62,000 nucleotides of DNA from Phoronis australis (lineage: Eukaryota; Phoronida; Phoronidae). The notes beneath the pieces were generated by a model. That model ran no database searches. It worked only from the letters and a program-made list of their open reading frames with translations, and was not told the origin of the DNA. A program made the position numbers and the translations under genes. This document shows, one piece after another, positions 1 through 11,600 of the stretch. The stretch is taken from assembly GCA_002633005.1 (NCBI GenBank), contig NMRA01000008.1, positions 1,069,974-1,131,973 of the forward strand, given 5' to 3'. How positions within the stretch are numbered: position 1 is the first letter of the stretch; every line of letters begins with the position of its first letter.

Positions 1-947
1 AATCTTTTTTCATCCGTATAATTTTAATTACTGGGGTTAATTAATAAACTCACCATTTCCCTACGCTCTTACTGTTTTATTTTTTTTGCGGCAGCCAAGG
101 GGGGGGGGGGCCCGGGCCCCCTGGGCCCCCCCTAAATCCGCCTATGACTGGTCAAATTACTACGCTATACACGCACAATGCGCGTGTCAAGTTGCTACAA
201 TTATGTCAATAACGTTACTACAAATTTGAATAAGCAAATAAAATATTTTGTAAAAAACAAACAGTAATTTCCAACGCCATCCCATTCCTAAATAAGACAT
301 CATGGTGGCCTTTGAAAGATTTTTGAGGGCGAAAAGCAGCGTTCGACACAGATAGCGAGGTATTAAGTGGGCCAGTAGGCCAACACGTCGCGTACAGTTG
401 TAGGCATACACCACAAACATCATTATCCGCTATCCCTGAAAATCGTACAACCCACTGGGCGGCAGCTACAAAACAAAACAGGAGTGCGAAACTGGCGCCA
501 TTCGAGAGCTGCAAAACTAAGGACTACCGGGAATTTATTTCCGACCACGGACCGCCCTATTACAGGGGCGGATTTAGGATTTTGAGTTGGGGGGACAGGG
601 GACAGTTTTAGCCAGGATTATGCCAGCCAGACATTCGCACTCGCCAACTGTCAAATGGAATCTGGGAGAATTTTAGGGGGGGGGAGGGGGGCCATGCCCT
701 CCCTCTAAATCTGCCACTGTATTATACTCCAATCAGTAAATGGTGGAGGCTTTATCTACCCCAGTCATTTGAATTATTTCAAAACTGCAACACCATATAT
801 CAAGTAACTATTCATTTCAGCTACACCCTTGTGTGAAAAAACAGTGACATTATAGTGATGGCGTTCTGCTCCTCCTGAATCAAAATGTCAAATTTGTAAC
901 TAAATTCCAGAGAATCTGAATAAAAACTAGTCTTAATAAAACCACTG
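1..947. other. Non-coding stretch downstream of KANSL3
   Basis: I see no gene here. The stretch holds a G/C homopolymer block at about 100-133 (a run of G followed by C-rich sequence and a GGGCCC palindrome) and a second G-rich patch at about 674-690. Both lie next to TAAATCCGCC / TAAATCTGCC motifs that look like the ends of small terminal-inverted-repeat elements. Short open frames around 187-514 have no recognisable similarity and overlap one another, so I do not treat them as genes. Confidence 0.6.
563..719. mobile_element. Small MITE-like element with hAT-type ends
   Basis: The left end CAGGGGCGGATTTAG and the right end CTAAATCTGCCACTG are inverted repeats of each other with one mismatch. 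They enclose about 157 bp of G-rich sequence without a reading frame. The CAG...CTG ends resemble non-autonomous hAT elements. The flanks share only TATTA, so a clean 8-bp target duplication is not visible. A related right end (CTAAATCCGCC) occurs alone at about 133-143. Confidence 0.45.
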
Positions 948-953
948 TTTATT
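948..953 (-). promoter_or_regulatory. Candidate KANSL3 poly(A) signal
   Basis: AATAAA on the minus strand (TTTATT on the plus), about 840 nt beyond the KANSL3 stop codon. A second AATAAA lies at 1458-1463 on the same strand and would give a 3' UTR of about 330 nt. The sequence alone cannot show which one is used. Confidence 0.35.
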
Positions 954-1791
954 TAATGATTTCCACAGCTTACAAACAAAGCTGCCAAACTTCAAACAGT
1001 GTAGTAACATTAGTGCAAACAGAAACTACACCCCTCAATAACAAACACAAAACTAGCACTATTTGTCCATTGTACACTTAGTGAATCTCAGGTCCTATTA
1101 CTGCACAAACATATACTATTCTGATGCCTTACTTATTGCCTATCTCACATCATTTACACCTACCAAGTCTCACTAGTTGAGGATTGTATATTTGAATACT
1201 ATGCCATCTGTGGGTGGCAGGTGAAAACCAAGACATAGGGAGGCGAAACAATCCATAGACATGAATCAAAATACTCTGGCGGGAGTCTCAGTAGATTACG
1301 GCACAATTTGACCTAGAGCCATAACGTGCATGCAACCTGGACACAAAGTAAAACTGTTTTCATTGGGAAAAATAACCCTTAATTGAGTTTTCCACTGCTT
1401 TGGCACAAACTGCCTGACTAAAGAAAATCTCCCATATTTTTGCAATTTTCTTACAACTTTATTTCAAAGATTATTTCTCATAAATGGTCTGCACCTTCCC
1501 ACTGGCATTTGCATACCATGGGCAATGATGGAATAGACTAGTGCATAGAATTTGGGGGGTCAATCAAATGATTAAAATTGCTCTTAAGTAGAAGGGCACA
1601 CCATTGTATTTAGAAGTTCGACCAACTGTGTTTCTGAATGCATTCGCTTATTGTTTCTCTGGTACCTATTCACACAACCCAAACTATCCTACAGTGCGAC
1701 CAGTTCTGTGAATTCATATTCAACAAAGTTCAGAAATTCTCAATACTTATATACATTTACACAACATAATAACTTGAATATACAAATATAT
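954..1791 (-). other. Probable KANSL3 3' untranslated region
   Basis: This is the AT-rich sequence that follows the KANSL3 stop on the minus strand up to a candidate poly(A) signal. No splice sites or further coding similarity are evident. Its extent is inferred from the AATAAA position only. Confidence 0.35.
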
Positions 1792-2648
1792 TCACAAGTC
1801 GTACTGTTTCGGGGTTTTGATTTTTCGAGTCCTTGTTGATGGTGTGACCAATACTGGTTTACTTGTGGCAGTATATGACGACACAACGCTAGGAGCAGCT
1901 TTCTGAGCCTTCACCACCTTGGCAGCACCCTCTGTTGTCAGCTGGTTGGTACTACTCACGTCTGTAACGGGCAAAGACTGGTTGGTACTCAGAGGTATGA
2001 TCATCGTGGACTTAGTCATTGATGGAGTTTCCAAGAGTGACGTGACACGACCGAGAGTCTCAGTACTAGCTGGTCTAACCTCGTCGGGCTGCGACAAAGG
2101 CGTGGCGACATTACTTTGACTCACAGACGCTGAAAGAGACGTAGCTTTCTGCGTTCCAAGGAGCGTTGGCTGACTCTGTGCTAACAGGCTTTTGGTGGCT
2201 TGTGAAATGGAGGTTAAGATCTTTGCTTCCGTTACGGATGCCGAGCCTGATGTCAGACTGGCTGTGGTTAGGGGGAAATCATGAAATTGAAGTTTCTGTA
2301 AAGTCTGCACTTGGTCAGTCGTTTTGGGCGATGTCAGCGCCGCGGGTGTTAACACCTGCCCACTGGCCTGGGCCATACTGACAGCGATGTGAGAGACACC
2401 TGGGGATGACTTGTTGATGGCACTTAACAACTGGTGTATCTGGGTTGTCGAGGTCACAGCGCTGGTGACGTGGATTGGAGCAAATGGCTTCAGAGCTCCT
2501 CTCTGTAGAGTATACAGAGATGATAGGCTGGCTGGTTTGACTGTGGATGGGCTGCCTGACGGGCCAGCAGTTGTGCTGTGTGATAAAGCAGCCATTGTGG
2601 AACTACCGGATGCTGAAGACAGTGACACCGAAAGCGCTCCTGGCGTAC
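1792..2648 (-). CDS. KANSL3: KANSL3 exon 14 (C-terminus and stop)
   Basis: 857 nt starting after TTGTATTACAG. It encodes a Ser/Thr/Ala/Gln-rich low-complexity tail of about 284 residues (for example [20 protein letters not shown]) that ends in the basic peptide [13 protein letters not shown] and TGA. The low complexity matches the disordered C-terminal half of KANSL3 proteins. Confidence 0.88.
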
Positions 2649-5600
2649 CTGTAATACAAGTAGGAGACACAGGGTGTTTTGGAAATCTGCATTGAAAATA
2701 CTGCATCTCTATGTAAGGTCCATATTATTCTAAACACCCTGTACAACAAAGATGGTGAAATTTGAAAAATGATGACGATAAAATGTCTTGCAGGCCTTAA
2801 AATAGAAAAGTGAAAGTTCCCTAACACATGAACCAGCCTCCCGTTCAGTAACGCTAGGACCTCGCTAAAAAGCAAGACTTCGCAAGATTAAGTGAGATAT
2901 TGCCATGCATTTTAAATGAGAACACGTGACTTTGACTAGGTTTTAGCTAGGTCCTAGCGTAGGTCATAACGTCTATTGAACGCACGCCTGCTTTAGAATA
3001 CAGCACAGTTGTAGCTACACTTGTCAACATGTAATAAAAACTCAGAAGCCCATGAAATAAACAATCTAAGAAATCTATAATTCAGGGACATCATTTTCCT
3101 AAAAATGTCAATTTTCTACAAATGAAAGAAGAAAGGTTGGCCATAAAAGGCAAATAAATGGGGCTTGATGTTATGGAAATATATTCATCAGATGAACTGT
3201 CTGCCTTTTCCTAATAACAAAATCTGTGAAATTTTCCTCTTTTTCTCTCCAGTTATCAGTACCTGGAATTGAACAGTGTAAGAAGAAATTTCAGAGATGA
3301 CCTTATAACCATAGGTTGCCTCACAGCTGTGCCTTAAGAGCTTTAACCCCTCCCCCCCACCACCACCACTAAAAGGCTTCAAATGTGTAGTACCTAGTGT
3401 TGCTGTCAGACCACTTGACTTTGTTGACCCCTGACCCTGTGGGTCAGAGGACACTCTCACAACAGTCTGTATCTTGGGTTCCATCTCCGGACTACTCTTC
3501 ACATATGGCTTACTCTTCGCTTTTGAGCCTGCAGGCAAGCTCTCGGTACGCTTGCGCTTAGGGGAATGCTTGGTGGCTGAAAGATGGTAATATACAGTAA
3601 ATGACAAAAGAAAAACATCAGACATGTGAAATATTAGTGTGTGAAAGTCACCGACGCAGCCTCAGCCATGCAACTTGGTGCACACTCTATAATACATTGT
3701 GTGCGTGGCCTACCTTAGCACTGTACTGGCTGTGGTGACACAGGCCGTAGCAGCACCATGTGTAGGAGGGGTGTTAAGTAACTCATGCCTCGCAGGTCAT
3801 GCGCTCGTGAGTATTCTCAAGTTAGCTAATATTTGAGTATGTTTGGTCACGGGACTTGTCAGCCGATCACATGAAGCTTACTCTGGCTAGAGTCCTAAGT
3901 CTGCAGCAACACTTCGTGCGAGTGAGTCGTGAGGTCTGGCAACAGGTGGACCTAATCTGGGATGCCACTGTTGCCGATTCCTATACAGCATCACTGAGAT
4001 GTGCCTTAGATTCTCTGTGTCATAAACTTGTTACTGCTACACACAGCAACATGCAAAGACTGTAATCTTCAAACTGAACTAGAGAGACTTCGACATAATT
4101 CTGTCCGACTCTGCCAAACTTAGACAAACTGCTTGCCAGAATTATTTGTCAGTTTAGTCGCACTTCTTTAGCAATAAAAATGGAAGTTTTGTTGAAATTT
4201 GGACAGAGTGTAATGTGACCTTATTGTGTCTAACCACTAACTGATCATTTCTAAATAACTTGCAGGGAATGTTGTTGCGATTTCGACAATTGAAATGTTC
4301 TCTAGTTGAAAAAATGGATATTTAACCACAGTTAACATCAAAACGTCCTCGAATTTTGACATTGTCCAGTTTACTTTGAAAACTAGTGTAATGGCAACTG
4401 ATTATGTTACTGATCATTTCACTGACCTAGCCAGCTAGTTAGCTGAGCATGGCTAAACATCATAACACAGGTAGAAATCGATGCGGGTAAACATTGGCAT
4501 TAAACCCAAGATTCCTTTTTCAGTTCAAACTCGATTTGTGGTTCTCTTATAACAAAACTCGTAGCAAAATGAAGCACACCCAACCTACGTTGCACACTAC
4601 AGAAGAAACACATCTGACGAATATCATTTACAAAGAAGAACCAAATGTCATTTTAAAAAGCAGTATACAGTATACTCGTGACACGCATGTGTGCAATTTT
4701 ATTGATCATTTATTTGGTAAAGTGACATCTTCTGGGAGATGGTCAGAACTTCACCGCAGCAAAATTTGCTCAGAATTTCAGTTCACTGGCAACACATACT
4801 CAAAACTGCTAACGAAGAGCAACCACTATGGCCATCTTGTGGTGATATGTACAAAAACTTGAGAAGGAGGAAAAGTGGATTAAAGAATCAGCCAACTGCT
4901 GATGCTCTATTTCATGGTGCTCAAAGTTGACGCATATGATCGGTCCACAAAATAACCAGCAGAATAACATTGTTTTTGGTAAAGTAACCAGCTCTGTCTA
5001 TTTACCCAGGGAAGAGTATGGCTATTAGTAACATTAACTATGTGACAGACTTTTACTTTGCTCACTTTCAACTGAACCCTGGTTACTAACAACTTAAGGC
5101 AACTTCATTTTTATGTATAATGCCTAAAGTATGCCACAATACACAATAAAAATTCTTTTCACAGATTTCGCAGTGTTCCAGCATGCCCACACATGTTACC
5201 AAGTAATAGTACCTCCCAATACAGCAAGATGGCAGCATGTATCATTGTTTCTATGTCTGCAAAATTCTTGCACAAAACGGAAGCTTTGACCTCCCAACGT
5301 GAATAACTACCAGAAAAAAATTTAATCAACTCAAAACTTAGTCGATCAACATTTTTCACTCACAACTGGAGAAGTATCGTGAGAAATTTTTACATTGTAA
5401 CATGTCACTAGTTTATGCAAAATATAATTATTTGAACATTCAAGTCAATCAGGACCAAATGACCATTCCATTAACACTGTAAGGATGGTTCTATTTTGCA
5501 CCACATTGAATATCATGTCTACCGAGCCACTCTGACTGAAGTGGTCAAAATCTCGTACTCTGATGTCAGAAGGATTTTCTTTTCTGTTCTTTTTGTCATT

Positions 5601-8600
5601 CCATATATGTATGCGTTGCCGTTTTTGTACGTTCACTTTGAAATGGTGACTTATAAGCCCCAGTTGTGGCTGGATAGCAATTGCTACAGGTCACTAAAAG
5701 TAAACAAGAGCAACGCGGAGCATTGAAATGCGCTCACGAATGCATCGCAAATGGTGTGCTTTTAGGGTTATTTATTTGTATCATAAAAATAGCCACTAGA
5801 TGGCGCAAAAACTTACAAGCCATCCAAAAATGGGAACATACCAATTTCATAAAAATCTGTCAAGGAACTTAAGAAAAACAAAGGAAAACGAACAAAATGA
5901 AATTGCCACTTGTGGGCACAGTGTCCGTTCCATCCGCCTGAAAGTCGTTGTCTGTTATCTTCATATAAATTCACTTACTAAATTTAAAAAAGATCCTGCA
6001 GTGGGTTTTGGAGATACAGCTATGGGCACAAAACAAAACAAAATACCACTAGGTGGCGCCACAGTAGTCAGTCGCCATCATCAAATGTCTTCTTCACACT
6101 GAAAACCTATACGCCAATTTTCAAAACCATCCCTAGAATGATTTGGCTGATCGAGGGGTGGACGCCAAAAACACGATTTGAAAACAGCAAAAAATGGCCA
6201 CCAGGTGGCGCAAAATACCTCGATTCCATCCAAAAACAGGATGATAGCGTCATCTCACCAATAGAGGCCCTATATTCAAAGTTTTATGAAAATCTGTTGA
6301 GGACCTTTAAAGACACAGACTGCTAAACGTAAAAAACTAAAATTGCCACAAAGGGGCACACCAGTAGTCAGATCCGTTCGAAAGTCGTCATCGTCTATTG
6401 CCAACATCATATAAATACACTTGCTAAATTAAGTAAAGATCCTGCAAACAGTTTAATAGATACAGCCATGACCGCAAAAAAAAACAAAACTGCCACTAGG
6501 AGGCGTCACAGTAGTCAAATTCTTCGGAAAATCGTTGTTAGCCGTCCACTTCATAGTAAAAACATACACATGTAAATTTTCACAATTATCCTGAAAGCGG
6601 TTTGGTTGATAGAAGAGTGGACGCCAAAAAAAAGACTCGAAAACAGTAAAAATGGCCACTAGGTGGCGCAAACTAGGTCGAATTCATCTGAAAACAAAGA
6701 GATAGCGTCACCTCATTAACAGATGCCTGTATGCCAAATTTTATGAAAATCCGTTGAGGACCTTTGAACATACAGAGGTAAACGTAAAAAAAAATAAAAT
6801 TGCCACTAGGTGGCACACCAGTTGTCAGATCCATCTGAAAGTCGTCGTCCTTTGTTGTTAACATCATATAAATACATTTACTAACTTTAGTAAAGATCCT
6901 GTGAACGGTTCAGGTATACAGCCATAGGCGCAAAAAAACAAAACTGCCACTAGGAGGAGCCACAGTAGTCGAAGTCACCGGAAAACCATCGTCAGCCGTC
7001 CACTTCATAGTACGAACATACATGCCAATTTTCACAATCATCCTTTGAGCGGTTTGGTTGATAAAGGGGTGGACACAAAAAAACAGACTCAAAAATAGAA
7101 AAATGGCCACTAGGTGGCGCAAACTACGTCAAATACATTTGAAAACGAGAGGATAGCATCATCTCACTAATAGGTGCCTATACACCAAATTTTATGAAAA
7201 TCTGTTCAGGTCTTTTGAAGATACAGAGGTAAACGTAAAAAACTAAAATTGCCACTAGGGAGCACACCGGTAGTCGGATCTGTCCGAAAGTTCGCTCATG
7301 CCGTACCATCCACAAAAGGAACACGTGTGCAAAATTTCATGAACATACATCAAGGAGTTTTGGAGATAGAGCAGCGGACGACAGACGCTGGATGGACGCC
7401 GGACGGAGATGACGGCATAATGCGTCCACATATAAACATGTGGGCGCATAATGATGCTGATTAATTGATTAATCTTGCCCAAGGATCTTCACACCAGCTA
7501 ACTTACTTAAAGTAACACGATTGTTCCATTACTAGGGATCAAAATTTCTTAAAAACCTAACTAAGTATTAATAGCAGACCCATAAAACTAACCAAAATAA
7601 AAACATTGCCAAAATCTCTGATAATCACAAGAAACTGTTATGTCCACAAAAATAATAACCAGATGTTTGCAATCATGTGACTCCTTTTATATCGAAATAA
7701 TCTCAAATTTTCACAAAGATCGCTGTAATTGCCACATTAACATGTTTTTTGCACAAGAAACTCGAAATTTCCATTTCTCTACTTTATTACCCATAAACAA
7801 GTTTTTGGGATTTTATTCTAAAGCTTTGTAGCCTGAGAACACCCTTGTCAGAACAAAGAGGTCAACATTCCTTGAAAAAACAAAGTTTTGATTTTTGGAA
7901 TAAAACGTCTTAAAAAGAAACTCCAAGACACAAAATCAAGGAAAAGAATTTGCAAGTTTTAAATTCCACCCTTGGTAACGGAGGTATCGTATGACCTTAA
8001 GTAACCTAGTACTTAACCCAAAAGCAAAACTGGCTTGAAGAAATGTCATCATAGGCCAACTACCGTAATTTGTAATTCCGACCATGAAATCCTCATACCT
8101 GCTTCCAGTTTCTTTTCAGCTGAGGACCAAGTCTGGCTCATAGCTCGTTTACGGCTTCCACCAGGTGGCGACTTATTTGGAGTCTTTGGCGTCTGTGGTA
8201 AACTAGAAATACCCTGCAAGAATTGCTGACTTTTTATACAGGTTTACCAGGGCATTATTACATGTTTTGTTTATAACTACATACACTGTACAACAAAAAG
8301 GGAATCAGAAAAATACCCCATTCCCTTTATGATGGCTAATACTGGTATGAACTAAGGGCAGCAAAATTTTAACTTTCCTGTTAACATTCCCTTCATTCTC
8401 GGTAATGAGGGAAGACTGTTCCACCGATGAATTAAGACTTCTGCACAGCTGTCATGACAAAGAATTCCAGGTCATTTTGTCTGAACACTTTTGGTTTGTA
8501 CTGTCAGCTAGCAGAAAACTCGAAACCAAAATCAGACCACTTAACCAGCGAAACTGGTCACACAGCATTAAAACTGGATTGGTGCCCATGTACACAACCA

Positions 8601-11600
8601 GCTTACGAAAGCATTAGCATCTATTCCCACAAAAATCGTTCGTTTCTTCAAACATAACGAGAATAAGGTAAATTGAGTGACAGTTGTGTCAAATTGTGAT
8701 GAAGAAGCACTTGTCATGTAAATATATACTTTTGGTTTGAATGATGAGTAATAACTAACAACAACCTGTTATCCAGGACAGATCTAAAAAATGTAATAAT
8801 ATCCTCAGCTCCGCCTCGGTCATCATCACATTTTTGTGGTCTGAAAACCAACATATTGATGGAGTGTGAAAGTCATATTTGTTTTATTACAGGATTATAT
8901 CCACTAAGTTTGGACTTTGGATCATATGTTGATCACTTGATTGGTCAGTCAGCTATCAGTTTTTCACCAAAACTGTTCCGAGAGATTTTGAAAAAAATTC
9001 CAGATGAAAAAAACTGACTCAAATGGAATTATAGTACATAGTAGAGGTCAATATTGTGATTAACTTCTCTGTGACACAGGTTTAGAACACCATAGTTCGT
9101 CCACATTATATAATAAATATTATGCGATGACCGAGTATTGAACATAATCATAAACAAGTGTTCAATATTCTATTGAAGCTACGTTTCGCCTAACTTTCCT
9201 GGCTAACAACAAATACCGAATTAGGCTATTTATTCTCATAAAATCTGTCTTAAAATATTCCTTACTAACAGTAGATTCTATTTCCATAACCAACAAAAAC
9301 TTTGAAACCATCAGCGACCAGAGATAATGCTTAAGAGTTTGTTGGGGTTCGCCAACCCTAAAACTGCGAATTCCAAAATGGTGCGTGTACGCGTTGCCTG
9401 TGATTTGAGTTGCCGGCTCATTCGGTACCAATTCAAGACTAGGGGAGCATGGCAATGTTTTCAAACAAATAAGCTATCCTAGTGAAGAAGGGTTGCGCTT
9501 GTAAACATCAGAATACACAAAGATCACAAAGCAATTCATAAGTATGGGGGCGGTCATGGGATAAGGGTCCCACACGATTACCTAGGCTGTGTCCCGTAGA
9601 CCACAAGACACTGACTTGAACATGCGGTGGAAACCTTTAACTATGGAACGGAAACAGTGAATCCTAATCTATAAATCCTATCTCATAATTTATGAATCCT
9701 ATCCCATAATTCAACATTCCAACCTCGCCGACTAAGCACGACAGTAGCCACCGTTTCGCTAGGTCAAACAAGTATGGTCTCGAACATTCTGGCAAAACAA
9801 TCGCCTCTCACCACATGATTTTCCATAGTCGTGAATGATCGTGCTCCTCACAAGAAATCTGGTTTACGAAACCCTAACCTGAATGCAGGCATTTCTACAT
9901 AAAAGACCCTTATTTCAGTAGAGCCTCTACGTGAACTTTGAGTTCCCATTAAAATGCAGTCATTCCAATGCTACAATGCTTCACGCTACACAAAGAAAAA
10001 GGCTAACATACTGCAGCCATCCACTCACCTCCCCAGGAGTGGACGGTGTCCGAGATCTCTGTCCAGCCAGAAGTGGTGACGACGTGTTACTCCTCATCTC
10101 CAGGTTGAGATCACGTGACACCTTACGTTTCTTCCTCCTTTTACCGTCATTGTCAGGTGCGTCAGCGTGATCAGGAGTTGTACAGGGCACTTGAGACAGT
10201 ACTCCACCCAGGAACTCGGCCATCTCGTCCTGCAAGATTTACATATTTGAAGCTGTTACGAACACGACCTGTGTCAAAAAAATCAGAGCTTGGCAATTGC
10301 TAACAATTCTTCGAGAAAATGCTTTGTGTCTAAAATAACATGCCGTATCACGGCAACTGAACTTATTGACTCATGTCTAAAGCAAGAATCACTTCTAGTC
10401 TGACTGGGGACAGCTTTACAATTCCAGGTTGACTAATACCACCTTTAAATTTCAGAAAGTCGATAATCAGCAGGTGACAACCAAATCATGCATTATAAAA
10501 CACAAGCGTTTAAAACTTAAATTAAAATGCTTAGACGTTATGAAGAGACACATAGCTGAATGTTTTGTTATTAACCCAAACAAATATGCCATCTCTTTAA
10601 CTTCACCCTCTACTTATCATGGACCAACCTGTATACACCGGTCCACCATCACCCTCTCCTTATCATGGACCAACCTGTATACACCGGTCCACCATCACCC
10701 TCTCCTTATCATGGACCAACCTGTATACACCGGTCCACCATCGCCCTCTCCTTATCATGGACCAATGTGTATACACCGGTCCACCATCATCCTCTCCTTA
10801 TCATGGACCAACCTGTATACACCGGTCCACCATCACCCTCTCCTTATCATGGACCAACCTGAATACACCGGTCCACCATCGTCTGTGTCATGCCCTCCTC
10901 CTTTTTCTTGGCTCGTGTCATGCGCAGATTGTCATCGGCACCGCCCACCACAATCAGACTGTTCTCTGCCTTCATTTTCTCCCTTGTATCCTCGATATCA
11001 TCCACGTTACACGTGGCCGCGTGTTGACCCGTAACAAACAGAGTGGGGGTCCGACTGTCCAGCAGGGGGTCTTCACAATCCTGGAGAGAGGAAGAGTAGG
11101 CCCTGGCACACTTTAAACACAGGTGGAAATGAGCCAGAAACAATTGAGTGGATGCAGATTTTAAATGAGCGATCCATCACGCAGGGTGGAGAGACAATCC
11201 AATGACTGCAGTTATCAATACTCTGACCGCACCTCTATAACCATTATTCTAAGATGAAACATTGGAGACAAAAAGCTCACAAAGAATATTGTTCTGAATG
11301 AAATCAAGTGGAACGGTGCACCAAGTCAAGTTAATCTTTAACCTACACCCTTTTCCGGCATATTATGTGAAAATGAGAATAAAACATGACAAATGTTATT
11401 TCAAATTTCATATTCCAATACTTGCAAAGTATTTGTGATGGAAAATCTTTGTTCATATGAATTCAATATTTCAACCTCACGGAACCCATTTTTTAGGAGT
11501 AAGCTAATATGTTCCCAATAGCACTAACGTGCTCTTTACTGACTTTCTGGCATCTACGGAATGCAAACCTGGTATTAACACATTGCAAAATTACTTTTCT

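Noticed and set aside
1919-2695. Plus-strand frames over KANSL3 exon 14
   Set aside because: They are antisense shadows of a low-complexity coding exon.
6138-7122. Frames with repeated PPSGSFVFF-type peptides
   Set aside because: They are translations of the CTCF-like repeat array; the same peptide recurs because the DNA does.
10429-11116. Plus-strand frames of 165-201 codons with repeated [10 protein letters not shown]-type peptides
   Set aside because: They are translations of the 46-bp minisatellite and of the antisense of KANSL3 exon 10.
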